Shown in pieces: positions 34,876 to 43,469 of a DNA stretch of 64,000 nt (position 1 is its first letter; every line of letters starts with the position of its first letter). The position numbers were made by a program, and so were the translations under genes. The DNA is from an uncultured Prolixibacteraceae bacterium (GTDB lineage: Bacteria; Bacteroidota; Bacteroidia; Bacteroidales; Prolixibacteraceae), in NCBI GenBank assembly GCA_937915865.1, contig CALGIG010000010.1:1-64000 (forward strand), read 5' to 3'. The notes beneath the pieces are model-generated. The model ran no database searches. It was not told the DNA's origin and was given only the letters and a program-made list of their open reading frames with translations.

Positions 34876-36153
34876 ATGACTAAATTGGCAATTTTAGGTG
34901 GTTCTCCTGCACGGGATGTGAAAACAAATCCTTGGCCAAAATGGCCGGTGTGGGATGAGAGAGAAGAGAAGGCGCTTTTGGAGGTGTTAAATAGCGGAGT
35001 TTGGTCGTACAATGGTCCAAAGGAGACTGAATTTAATACGAAGTTTGCTGAATTTACAGGGACAAAATATGCTTTGGCAGCTGCCAACGGAACAGTAACT
35101 TTGCAAATGGCTCTTGAAGCTTGCGGTGTTGGTGTGGGAGATGAAGTTATTATCCCGGGGTTAACATGGCAGGCAACTGCTGCAACTATCCTCGATGTTA
35201 ACGCAACTCCTGTTTTAGTTGATGTTTTGGAAGAAACCTGGTGTATTGACACCAAAGCAGTTGAAGCAGCAATTACTCCCCGTACAAAAGCAATTATACC
35301 TGTTCACCTGTATGGCTGTTTTGCTGATATGGACGAAATAATGCGCATAGCTAAAGAACATAACTTGTGGGTTATTGAAGACTGTGCCCACAAACATGGA
35401 GGTGAATGGAACGGAAAAAAGGCTGGAAGTATTGGCGATATTGGTAGTTTCAGTTACCAGTTATCGAAACATTTAACTGCCGGCGAAGGTGGTTCGGTTA
35501 CTACCAACAGCTTTGAACTTTACGAACGTCTGGACGCATTGAGAAATTGTGGCCGCCGCCCCGAGCCTCCAACATTGGCCGCTGCCAATAAAGGCGAAGG
35601 CCAGTATTTTGATGCCGGAAATTTCCTTCAGTCTGGTAACTATCGTATCACCGAATTTCAGGCCGCCATTCTACTCGAAGGATTGAAACGGTTGCCTGAA
35701 CAAAATAAAGTTCGTGATGAGAATGGGATGTACCTGAATTCATTGCTTGCTGAAATTCCTGGTGTAATGCCAATGAAACGTGATCCGCGCGAAACCAGCG
35801 AAGCCTATTTTAACTTTTCATTTCGCTATAATCAGGCCGAATTTAAAGGTCTTCCGGTTGCAAAGTTCCGTGCTGCTTTAACAGCCGAATTAGGTATTGA
35901 TGTTGCGGCAAGCTACATTCCGCTGAACAAATGTTCGTTGTATGCGCCGCTGACAAAACCGGCACGTCACAAGCTCAGCGAAGAATACTGGGCAGCTATT
36001 GATCCAGCCAGATTTGATCTTCCTGTTTGCGATAAAATCTATTTTGAAGGTTCGGCATGTATCCACCACAAAATTTTAATGGGAACCAAAGCCGATATGG
36101 AATTGATTGCTGTAGCTATTCGTAAGGTGTACGATAATGCAGAATTGTTATAG
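34876..36153 (+). CDS. DegT/DnrJ/EryC1/StrS aminotransferase, AHBA-synthase-like
   Basis: This 425-aa PLP enzyme has the family features: AAANGTVTLQMALEA (about 69-83), VIIPGLTWQATAATIL, VDVLEETWCID, IIPVHLYGCFADMDEI, IEDCAHKHGGEWNGKKAG and the PLP lysine in SYQLSKHLTAGEGGSVTT. The segments PVHLYGCFADMD, DCAHKHGG and LRNCGRRPE are closer to the AHBA-synthase (RifK) and scyllo-inosose aminotransferase subgroup than to perosamine-type enzymes. Such enzymes interconvert a ketosugar or ketocyclitol and its amine. In a catabolic setting it could remove an amino group from a 3-amino sugar. It is followed 27 bp later by a dehydrogenase that could handle the keto intermediate. Direction and substrate are inferred. 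Confidence 0.88.
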   Translation: MTKLAILGGSPARDVKTNPWPKWPVWDEREEKALLEVLNSGVWSYNGPKETEFNTKFAEFTGTKYALAAANGTVTLQMALEACGVGVGDEVIIPGLTWQATAATILDVNATPVLVDVLEETWCIDTKAVEAAITPRTKAIIPVHLYGCFADMDEIMRIAKEHNLWVIEDCAHKHGGEWNGKKAGSIGDIGSFSYQLSKHLTAGEGGSVTTNSFELYERLDALRNCGRRPEPPTLAAANKGEGQYFDAGNFLQSGNYRITEFQAAILLEGLKRLPEQNKVRDENGMYLNSLLAEIPGVMPMKRDPRETSEAYFNFSFRYNQAEFKGLPVAKFRAALTAELGIDVAASYIPLNKCSLYAPLTKPARHKLSEEYWAAIDPARFDLPVCDKIYFEGSACIHHKILMGTKADMELIAVAIRKVYDNAELL

Positions 36154-36180
36154 TTCTAAAAATCAGCAAATACTGAATCT

Positions 36181-37185
36181 ATGAAACGAATTAGAGTTGT
36201 TGTGATTGGGGCCGGGTATATTGCCAATTACCATACCCGCGGATTACAATCTATTTCGGGTGTTGAGGTTGCTGCTGTTGTTGCGGTTCCGCTACAGGCA
36301 GCAGTTGATTTTGCAGCCAAATACAATATAGCTGAAGCTTATGACAGTATTGATTCGTTGGTGAAACGTGATGATATTGATGCTGTTGTAATTGCAACGC
36401 CGAATAAATTTCATGCGCCTTATGCCATTGATTTTTTAGCTAATGGCAAAGATGTTTTCATGGAAAAACCTATGGCTATGGATTACGCTGAAGGTTTAAC
36501 TGTGAAAGAAACAGCTGAAGCTAATGGCCGGATGGTTATGGTTGGTCACATGTGGCGGTTCGATACTGATGTGAATTACATTAAAGGTATTGTTGATAGC
36601 GGACAGCTAGGTAAAATTGTGAAAACAAAAGGTTATGGAATTCACGAAAACTGGGGACCAGCCGGATGGTTTTCGATAAAAGAACTGGCTGGCGGAGGTG
36701 CCTTAGCCGATATGGGCGTACATGCTATCGATACAGCACGCTATGTGTTAGGCGATCCGAAACCGACAAAAGTATATGCAAAAATTGGTACATATTATGG
36801 CGATTATGATGTCGACGATTCAGGAATAGTTATGATTTCGTGGGATAACGGAGCTGAATCGGTTATTGAGAGCGGATGGTGGCAACCCCATACCGATGGA
36901 CCTGAAGCCGGAACCGGTTTCTACGGTACCAAAGGTTATGGAAGTGTTTTCCCGACTTTCCTGAAAATGAAGGTAGGTGATGCTTTGGGACGTTTTGATG
37001 CCAAACTGCCGGTTCGTCCCGAACATTGTGAGCAGGGAATGTACACGCGCCAAATGGAACACTATGTGAATTCGATCCGTACGCGCCAGGAACCAGTTCC
37101 GGGCATGACTGAAGGATTGATAATACTGAAAATTGTTGATGCAGCTTATAAGTCAGCTGAAACAGGAGAAGTTGTAAATCTGTAA
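36181..37185 (+). CDS. Gfo/Idh/MocA-family sugar dehydrogenase
   Basis: This 334-aa oxidoreductase has an N-terminal Rossmann fold with VVIGAGYIANYHTRGL (8-23) and the catalytic-lysine motif FMEKPMAMD (about 93-101). The C-terminal substrate domain contains ADMGVHAIDTARYVLGD, where Asp and His match the usual active-site D-x-x-x-H pair. The cofactor should be NAD(P). There is no signal peptide, so it is cytoplasmic. It directly follows the aminotransferase gene. Paired enzymes of these two families carry out oxidation/transamination at C3 of glucose derivatives in kanosamine formation; here they may run in the opposite direction. The exact position and sugar are unproved. Confidence 0.9.
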   Translation: MKRIRVVVIGAGYIANYHTRGLQSISGVEVAAVVAVPLQAAVDFAAKYNIAEAYDSIDSLVKRDDIDAVVIATPNKFHAPYAIDFLANGKDVFMEKPMAMDYAEGLTVKETAEANGRMVMVGHMWRFDTDVNYIKGIVDSGQLGKIVKTKGYGIHENWGPAGWFSIKELAGGGALADMGVHAIDTARYVLGDPKPTKVYAKIGTYYGDYDVDDSGIVMISWDNGAESVIESGWWQPHTDGPEAGTGFYGTKGYGSVFPTFLKMKVGDALGRFDAKLPVRPEHCEQGMYTRQMEHYVNSIRTRQEPVPGMTEGLIILKIVDAAYKSAETGEVVNL

Positions 37186-37237
37186 AATAAAGTCAAGATT
37201 CAAGATTTGAGATTCTAAACTTAGCTAAACCAACGAA

Positions 37238-38623
37238 ATGATAAATCAAAAGCAATACCCAAGGTGGTTGTATGTTGTATTCCCGTCAGTTGCGATGTTA
37301 TTAGGCTGGGGATTACGTGGTTATATTGGCGGGGGGCCATTTGGCGCTATGATTCCCGGAGCATTTGTGGCACTGAGCATTGCCATGTTGCTGAATATAT
37401 CCGTAAAAGCTACTTCGGTTTTAGTTGTTTTTGCAGCCGTTGGAATTGGTATTGGTGGCGAAATGACTTATGGCCAAACACTTGGTTTTTTGCGTAACCC
37501 CGACACCGTTTGGTGGGGTACGTTGGGTACAACAGTAAAAGGATCGGTATGGGGATTACTTGGTGGAGTTATTTTGGCGATGGGCTTTCTGTATCGAAAA
37601 TTATCACGGCAAACAATTTTAATAGCCTGGTTGTTAATGCTGGCTGGGATGTATTTAGGCTTTAAGTTGGTAAACCAACCTATGGTCATTTATTTTTCTG
37701 ATCCGGCAAAACCACGCCCCGAGTCGTGGACAGCTTTATTATTTGGTGCAATTACGTTGTTGCTTTATCTCAAAACGAAGCTTACAAAAAGCGATTATAC
37801 ATTAATTTCCCTTCTTGCAATAGGAGGTTTTGTTAGTGGTGGATTGGGTTTTGGGCTCGGAGGCTTCTGGATGGTATTAGGAAATCAGCTCCCTCATGAT
37901 GTTATTTTTAACAGCTGGTGGAAAGCGATGGAATTTACCTTCGGAATGTTACTCGGAGCAGGTTTAGGTTTAGTTGTGTGGCTCAGAAGGAAGGACATTG
38001 AAGCACTTCAATTGGATTCTTCCTCTGAGCCTTTTTTTCAATCAGGACCACTTTGGAAAGATTTTTTAGCATTCTTTTTGCTCGCTTTACTTATATTTTG
38101 GGCAATGCCTGCGTTATTCGATCCTATTGTTGATCACGGCTATGTTCAGGGTAAATTTGTTGTACCCAATGGTGTTGATTTAGCAAAGATGCTCGGTAAT
38201 TATGCTTTCTTTGGTTTTTTGATTATTGCTGTTTTGCTCTATTTCCCGGATGTTGCATGGCAATTGGGCATTACATTTACCTTTTGTTATGCTGCAATCG
38301 ATTTTATGCAGGATGCGCTTCCCGGAGCGGATACCAATTCGCCTTTTACCCTTTATTTCCTGCTGATTTTAATAATGACTGCAACAGTTTCGCTGCTAAC
38401 AGCTTATTTCCAGCGAAAAGAAAGCGTGATTAGAAATATGTTCCTGTTGTTGGTGTGGGCGTGTATGGTTGTTGCGTTTCTTCGGTTTGGTTTCTTCGAA
38501 AAGCCAACAGAAATTTCAGGAATGTCGTTACTCAAACTTATTATCGGTAAATTCTTTGTCCATATAGTCTTTTTAGTCTCAGCTATTTATATTAGTTGTA
38601 TAGCTGTACGAAAAATTAAGTAA
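37238..38623 (+). CDS. Polytopic membrane protein of unknown function
   Basis: This 461-aa protein has about 12 predicted membrane helices. The N-terminus reads WLYVVFPSVAMLLGWGLRGYIGGG. Glycine-rich helices follow (AAVGIGIGGEMTYGQTLGF, SVWGLLGGVILAMGFLY, GGFVSGGLGFGLGGFWMVLGNQLP), with an exposed loop near residues 250-275. Charged residues inside membrane segments (GLRGY, GGEMTYGQT, IDFMQDALPG) suggest a transport or enzymatic site. I do not recognise a named transporter family. It sits between the dehydrogenase and a GH3 gene in the operon, 52 bp after the former. It could be a transporter for the cluster's product or substrate, but that is only context. Confidence 0.7.
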   Translation: MINQKQYPRWLYVVFPSVAMLLGWGLRGYIGGGPFGAMIPGAFVALSIAMLLNISVKATSVLVVFAAVGIGIGGEMTYGQTLGFLRNPDTVWWGTLGTTVKGSVWGLLGGVILAMGFLYRKLSRQTILIAWLLMLAGMYLGFKLVNQPMVIYFSDPAKPRPESWTALLFGAITLLLYLKTKLTKSDYTLISLLAIGGFVSGGLGFGLGGFWMVLGNQLPHDVIFNSWWKAMEFTFGMLLGAGLGLVVWLRRKDIEALQLDSSSEPFFQSGPLWKDFLAFFLLALLIFWAMPALFDPIVDHGYVQGKFVVPNGVDLAKMLGNYAFFGFLIIAVLLYFPDVAWQLGITFTFCYAAIDFMQDALPGADTNSPFTLYFLLILIMTATVSLLTAYFQRKESVIRNMFLLLVWACMVVAFLRFGFFEKPTEISGMSLLKLIIGKFFVHIVFLVSAIYISCIAVRKIK

Positions 38624-38718
38624 AAAAGGGTAGTGCATAATTAATAACGCAAAACTACGCGTACTGCCAGTTCTTTCTCTTTGGAGAGGGTTTGGGAGGG
38701 GCCATAAATACTTTACCA
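38624..38718. repeat. Fragment of the CTCC/GGAGG repeat family before the GH3 gene
   Basis: TTTCTCTTTGGAGAGGG with GGGAGGGG (about 38673-38700) resembles part of the repeat modules at 1-2500. It sits in the leader of the GH3 gene; an in-frame upstream start at 38692 would fall inside this repeat and is not used. Confidence 0.4.
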
Positions 38719-41082
38719 ATGAATATCAAACATCGTATAGTTTTAATCCTGGCGCTCACCGCCATTTTGGGATGTAACCGAAACACACAAACGCCTCAAT
38801 TAGGAAAATCGGGAATAAGAGAAATTATTGCGGCAATGACACCCGATGAAAAAATTGGTTTAACAGTTGGCGATGGAAAATTTCTGCCTGGTGCCAATCA
38901 AAAAAACGTGGAACAGGGGACAGGCATTATCATTGCCAACCAGAACTCAAAAATGGTTATTCCTCGTTTAGGCATTTGGTCGTCAGCCTTGAGTGATGGA
39001 CCGTCAGGTTTAAATCGCGACCCGCATCCTGCCGGAGTAGCTGAATATTCCTATTCAACAGCTTTTCCTACCTCCACTTGTATTGCAGCAAGCTGGAATA
39101 CTGAACTGGCTGCGGAAGTAGGAAAAGTATTTGGAAATGAAGTTCTGGAATACGATTATGATGTGATATTGATGCCAGCGCTTAATCTGCACCGGAATCC
39201 AAAATGTGGACGAAATTTCGAGTATTATTCCGAAGATCCGCTGCTTTCGGGAAGAATGGCGGCATCAATGGTTAAGGGGCTTCAGTCAAACGGAATTGGG
39301 GCAACACTTAAACATTTTATCGGAAACAACCAGGAAACAAACCGTAGAACTTATAATGCTGTAATTAGTCAGCGTGCCTTACGCGAGATTTACCTTCGTG
39401 GATTTGAAATTGCTGTGAAGGAAGGCAAACCGGCTTGTATTATGACATCGTACAATAAAGTAAATGGCTTTTACACTGCCGAAAACCCTGAGCTTTTGCA
39501 AGCCATTACCCGGCAGGAATGGGGATTTAACGGCGCTTTTATGACTGATTTTGATGGTTACGGAAGCGCTGCTGCCAAAGTACGTGCTGGTAACAATATG
39601 CTGATGGGTGGAAGTAAGGACGAAGTGACCGAATTAACCACTGCATTAAGAGATAAATCGCTTGATGAAAGTACGTTGGCTAAAAATCTTGAATATAACC
39701 TGAACCTGAAATTAAGTTCGCCAAGAGCTAACGGTTATAAACCATCTATGAAACCTGATTTGGAATCACATGCCAAAGTGGCCAGAGATGCTGCTTCAGA
39801 AGGAATGGTTTTGCTGAAAAATAAAAAGAATACGTTGCCTTTTAAAGATGTAAAAACAGTTGCCGTGTTTGGCAAAATTTCCTATTACCTGATTGAAGCC
39901 GGTACCGGAAGTGGTGGAATTAGAAGTAATAAATATGCTATTTCGGTAAATGAAGGTTTGAAAGCTGCCGGATTTCAGGTTGTAAAAGAACTTGAAGATA
40001 TTTACACGGCCTTCAACGCTAAGATACTTTCGGATAACCTTGTTCCGCCTTTCTTTAATAATCCTAAAATGCTGGCCGATAATGGTGTCAAAGATGGAAA
40101 AGCTCCCGGTCATTTTAAAAAACGTTTGATTCCGTTCAGCGACGAAATGCCGCTTTCAAAAGCCGATGTATCGAAACAAGTTGGAGCGTCAGATATTGCA
40201 GTAATTACTCTTGGACGCAGTGGTGGAGAAAACTACGAAAACGGATACTTGCCGTTTACGCCAACTGAAGTTGAAATGGTTAAAAATGTTTGCGAGGTTT
40301 ACCATGCTGCCGGTAAAAAGGTAGTTGTAGTTTTAAATGTTGGCGGTGTTTGCGAAACTTCAAGCTGGAACAGTTATCCTGATGCTGTTTTGTGCGCGTG
40401 GCAACCAGGACAGGAAGGCGGCTATGCCGTTGCCGATATATTGAAAGGAGCCGTAAATCCTTCAGGAAAATTGCCCGATTCGTTTCCTTTAAAATACGAA
40501 GATGTTCCTTCAGCAGCAACATTCCCGGGCGAACCTGCCGATAATCCGGTGAATTCGTTTTATAAAGAAGGTATTTATGTAGGCTACCGGTATTACGATT
40601 CGTTTAAAGTGCCTACGGCATACGAATTTGGTTATGGACTTTCCTATACTCAATTTGAATATTCTGACCTGAAGTTAAGCAGTACATCGTTTATGGACAA
40701 AATGATGGTTTCGGTTACCGTAAAGAATGCCGGATCAGTGGCAGGTAAAGAAGTGGTGCAGCTGTATTTGGCAGCTCCGGCTACCGGAATCGAAAAGCCC
40801 GATCAGGAATTGAAAGGGTTTGCCAAGACCAAATTGCTTCAGTCAGGCGAAAGCCAGCAATTGGTATTTGAACTTGATGTAAGAGCTTTGGCTTCGTTTA
40901 ATAGCGGCATTAGTTCATGGGTTGCCGATGCCGGAAAATATGAGGTCAGGATTGGCGCTTCGTCGAAAGACATTCGGCTGAAAACTTCGTTCGACCTGGA
41001 CAAAACAACCGTGGTTGAGCGTGTCCATGATGTGTTATATCCAAACTTTGCAATGAAGGAGTTGAGTAGAATTAAAAACTAA
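38719..41082 (+). CDS. GH3 lipoprotein, beta-glycosidase
   Basis: I use the ATG at 38719 (MNIKHRIVLILALTAILGC), which gives a lipoprotein signal with lipobox AILGC. The 787-aa protein is a family 3 glycoside hydrolase with a TIM-barrel domain (about 30-330) carrying LNLHRNPKCGRNFEYYSEDPLLSG and nucleophile Asp277 in FMTDFDGYG. An alpha/beta sandwich domain (about 345-560, GRSGGENYENG) and a fibronectin-III-like C-terminal domain (about 620-730) follow. It removes single beta-linked sugars from non-reducing ends, probably at the outer membrane or periplasm. It follows the unknown membrane protein by 95 bp and precedes the metallo-beta-lactamase-fold gene by 6 bp. Confidence 0.9.
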   Translation: MNIKHRIVLILALTAILGCNRNTQTPQLGKSGIREIIAAMTPDEKIGLTVGDGKFLPGANQKNVEQGTGIIIANQNSKMVIPRLGIWSSALSDGPSGLNRDPHPAGVAEYSYSTAFPTSTCIAASWNTELAAEVGKVFGNEVLEYDYDVILMPALNLHRNPKCGRNFEYYSEDPLLSGRMAASMVKGLQSNGIGATLKHFIGNNQETNRRTYNAVISQRALREIYLRGFEIAVKEGKPACIMTSYNKVNGFYTAENPELLQAITRQEWGFNGAFMTDFDGYGSAAAKVRAGNNMLMGGSKDEVTELTTALRDKSLDESTLAKNLEYNLNLKLSSPRANGYKPSMKPDLESHAKVARDAASEGMVLLKNKKNTLPFKDVKTVAVFGKISYYLIEAGTGSGGIRSNKYAISVNEGLKAAGFQVVKELEDIYTAFNAKILSDNLVPPFFNNPKMLADNGVKDGKAPGHFKKRLIPFSDEMPLSKADVSKQVGASDIAVITLGRSGGENYENGYLPFTPTEVEMVKNVCEVYHAAGKKVVVVLNVGGVCETSSWNSYPDAVLCAWQPGQEGGYAVADILKGAVNPSGKLPDSFPLKYEDVPSAATFPGEPADNPVNSFYKEGIYVGYRYYDSFKVPTAYEFGYGLSYTQFEYSDLKLSSTSFMDKMMVSVTVKNAGSVAGKEVVQLYLAAPATGIEKPDQELKGFAKTKLLQSGESQQLVFELDVRALASFNSGISSWVADAGKYEVRIGASSKDIRLKTSFDLDKTTVVERVHDVLYPNFAMKELSRIKN

Positions 41083-41088
41083 AAACTA

Positions 41089-42180
41089 ATGTTGCAACGG
41101 TTGCTAATTCTTTCGCTGTCGATCTTTGCTTTTTCATCTGTATTTGGACAGATGTTCGATAAAAAGCAGGGAGGTGGTTTTCCCGATCTACAACTGAGTC
41201 AGAAAGACAACGAATTTATCGACCGCCAGGATAAGGTTTTTTTAGATACCATTCAGTTTGTTTTAAAAAATAATCCACCGGCAATTCACGATAATTTCCG
41301 ACGAACGACAGCTAAAATGCTGATGGACGCCGTGTTTCACGATCGTTTTGCAGCTTATCGCAAACCGGTTCAGCAGTTTTTTCACGACCGGGTTTTGCAA
41401 GTGCTTGGCGAATTGGAAAATACCAGAGTTGAGCAAGGTGTTCGTATCTGGAAAATTTACGACATGGGTTTTATTGCCCGTACAAAATCGGTTACGCTGG
41501 CGTTCGATCTGGTAAGCGGTATTACCTCCGCTTCTGAAGATTTTGCAATGAATTCAGGCGAAATTGCCCGTTTTGCCCGTCAATGCGATGCACTGTTGAT
41601 TACGCATAAACATGAGGACCATGCTGATATTAAAGTGGCAAAAGCCTTTATCGATGCGGGCCTGCCGGTTTTGGCAACCGACGAGACCTGGCCAAACGAT
41701 CCGATATTTTCGAAGATCATTCATCCTGAACGTTCGGCAGATAAACTTCAGCAACTCAAACTCAAAAAGCATTCGCTTGATTTTTATGTATTTCCCGGGC
41801 ACCAGCTTCGTTCAGCTATCAATAATGTTTACATGGTTAAAACTCCTGAAGGAATAACACTTGTGCACGATGGCGACCAGATTAACGAAGACGATATGAT
41901 GATTGACTGGCAATGGATTGATCGGATTGGAAAACAGCATCCGGTTGATGTGTTGATGACCAATGCCTGGACAACGGATATAATGCGGATAGCCCGTGGT
42001 ATATACCCGAAACTTGTACTTCCAGGTCACGAAATTGAGCTTGGTCACACTGTATGGGACCGTTTGCCTTTCTGGGGCGATGATGAATATCTCGGGCTCA
42101 ACTATCGGGAACTGAAAAAGTCGGACTTCCCGGTGGTAGTATTGGTTTGGGGCGAATCGTATTTGTATGTGCCCAAATAG
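41089..42180 (+). CDS. Secreted metallo-beta-lactamase-fold hydrolase
   Basis: This 363-aa protein has a signal peptide ending SVFGQ (about 1-21). A helical N-terminal extension (30-125) precedes an MBL-fold domain. The metal motif LLITHKHEDHADI (about 169-181) is H-x-H-x-D-H. Later ligands are plausible in YVFPGHQLRS, LVHDGDQIN and VLPGHEIELGH. The TKSVTLAFDLVSG strand resembles UlaG/MBL proteins acting on small metabolites. It is the last gene of the GH2-GH3 cluster, 6 bp after GH3. It may hydrolyse a lactone or ester formed during sugar breakdown; the substrate is unknown. Confidence 0.8.
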   Translation: MLQRLLILSLSIFAFSSVFGQMFDKKQGGGFPDLQLSQKDNEFIDRQDKVFLDTIQFVLKNNPPAIHDNFRRTTAKMLMDAVFHDRFAAYRKPVQQFFHDRVLQVLGELENTRVEQGVRIWKIYDMGFIARTKSVTLAFDLVSGITSASEDFAMNSGEIARFARQCDALLITHKHEDHADIKVAKAFIDAGLPVLATDETWPNDPIFSKIIHPERSADKLQQLKLKKHSLDFYVFPGHQLRSAINNVYMVKTPEGITLVHDGDQINEDDMMIDWQWIDRIGKQHPVDVLMTNAWTTDIMRIARGIYPKLVLPGHEIELGHTVWDRLPFWGDDEYLGLNYRELKKSDFPVVVLVWGESYLYVPK

Positions 42181-42330
42181 TAAGTTGAATAAAAAACTTT
42201 TTAAACGACAAAATATGAAACGAATATGTTGCGTGACAATGCAAACACCAATGAATTGGAACGGAGTGGAAATAATTTTCAGCAACATGTGGGTTCCATC
42301 AGACAATTAAAAAACAAATTATTTACTGAT
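42181..42330. other. Gap between the MBL gene and leader copy B, holding the start of a short open frame
   Basis: The 150 bp contain the beginning of a 41-codon frame (see 42226-42351). Otherwise no gene or strong hairpin is seen. Confidence 0.4.
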
Positions 42331-42351
42331 GAAATAGCCATCTCGCCTTAG
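42226..42351 (+). pseudogene. Short open frame with a peptide shared with 43582-43767, possible gene remnant
   Basis: This 41-codon frame starts MLRDNANTNELERSGNNF and ends IRQLKNKLFTDEIAISP. The segment QLKNKLFTDEI is matched by QLKNKLFADEI in the intergenic region after the CPBP gene. Both also share ATGAAACGA about 10 codons upstream of the corresponding points. The frame runs into the structured element B. It looks like a fragment of an older coding sequence or a repeat-borne peptide; expression is not supported. Confidence 0.3.
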
Positions 42352-42488
42352 GCGAGACAAACCGAAAATGAATTGACCGAAGGGAAATCCGTAGAGCGAA
42401 TAAATGGCTATTCCATTTCGTTGTGACATTTAAAAAAGAAAAAATGCTAATACGCAGATTATAAGACGATAAACAAAAAATTAAACAG
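42331..42488 (+). ncRNA. Structured leader element, copy B (three-way-junction-like)
   Basis: This 158-bp element ends exactly at the ATG of the CPBP protease gene. The outer stem is AATAGCCAT (42333-42341) with ATGGCTATT (42404-42412). Hairpin 1 is TCTCGCC (42341-42347) with GGCGAGA (42351-42357). A weaker hairpin 2 is near 42371-42385. The tail AATACGCAGATT...AGACGATAAAC (42449 onward) is conserved with copy A at 14142-14298. Several changes between the copies keep pairing, which supports an RNA fold. Confidence 0.55.
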
Positions 42489-43469
42489 ATGAAAAACCGG
42501 CTATTTATCCTTTGGTTTATTTGGACGCTCCTGGGAGCTGCTTTGATCTATGAAGTGTCTGCTTCCGATTCAAAAAATACGCTTATTTCTGCTATAGCAG
42601 CCACATTGAGTATTGCTCCGTTGTTGGGGTTAATGCTTGCTTTCGGGTCGGAAAAAGCCTGGCAACAGTTTAGCCAATGGCAGAAAAAAGATAGAAATTC
42701 TGTTTTCTATATTTCAGGCGGGCTAACAGCATTGTTTGCCCTTCCTGGTTTGCTTACAGTTACGTTCAACCCGTATTCAACCGCGATTTTTGCATTTTTG
42801 GTGCTGAGTGTTTTTAATTCGCTGAAGAAACTCGAAAGCGATTCTTTTGCTTTAAGCTGGACTGATATAGCGCTCTGGATTATTCTTTGGATACCGTTTG
42901 ATCTGCGCTGGTCGATGAGCCTGCATCCCATGTTGGATTATACATGGTGGTCTATTGCCATTTCTGTAATTGCTATCATTGGTTGGCGCGGGTACAGAAA
43001 TGCGGATATTGGTGTAAACCTGGTTCCAAAATTAAAAGACATCTACATTGCTCTTGTGGCTTTGTTTATGATTATGGTTGTAATTGTTCCTCCCGGAATC
43101 TTAACCGGATTTTTGAAGTTTAAAATTCCCGAAGCATTTCCTGTTGCAAAATTAAGCGCTCATTTTATTGGTCTTTTTCTTACAGTTGCCCTTCCTGAAG
43201 AGCTGTTTTTCAGAGGACTGCTTTTACGTGGATTGGAGAAAGTTTCTTCAAAAAAATGGGTCCCAATGGTTGTTTCGTCACTGGCTTTTGGACTTATGCA
43301 CTGGAACAATATTAATGGCTTATCCATGCAAATAACCTACGTTTCGTTGGCTTCAATCGCCGGGTTAGGTTATGCGTGGGCCTACAAAAAAAGCGGAAAC
43401 AATTTGTTGGCTGCCATCCTTACCCATACGCTTGTTGATTGGGTATGGAAATTAATCCTGGCCAACTAA
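42489..43469 (+). CDS. CPBP-family intramembrane glutamic endopeptidase
   Basis: This 326-aa protein has about 8 membrane helices. The CPBP (Abi/CAAX-like) motifs lie in the C-terminal half: LPEELFFRGLLLRG (EExxxR, about 234-247), FGLMHWNN (about 267-274) and HTLVDWVWK near the end. These residues form the metal-independent glutamate site of this membrane protease family. Substrates in bacteria are mostly unknown; roles in membrane protein processing or peptide immunity are reported for some. It is a single gene preceded by the structured leader copy B and flanked by two gene-remnant stretches. Confidence 0.88.
   Translation: MKNRLFILWFIWTLLGAALIYEVSASDSKNTLISAIAATLSIAPLLGLMLAFGSEKAWQQFSQWQKKDRNSVFYISGGLTALFALPGLLTVTFNPYSTAIFAFLVLSVFNSLKKLESDSFALSWTDIALWIILWIPFDLRWSMSLHPMLDYTWWSIAISVIAIIGWRGYRNADIGVNLVPKLKDIYIALVALFMIMVVIVPPGILTGFLKFKIPEAFPVAKLSAHFIGLFLTVALPEELFFRGLLLRGLEKVSSKKWVPMVVSSLAFGLMHWNNINGLSMQITYVSLASIAGLGYAWAYKKSGNNLLAAILTHTLVDWVWKLILAN

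Noticed and set aside
38692..38718. Upstream ATG for the first GH3 gene
   Set aside because: It lies in a repeat fragment and would put nine extra residues before a clean lipoprotein signal peptide.
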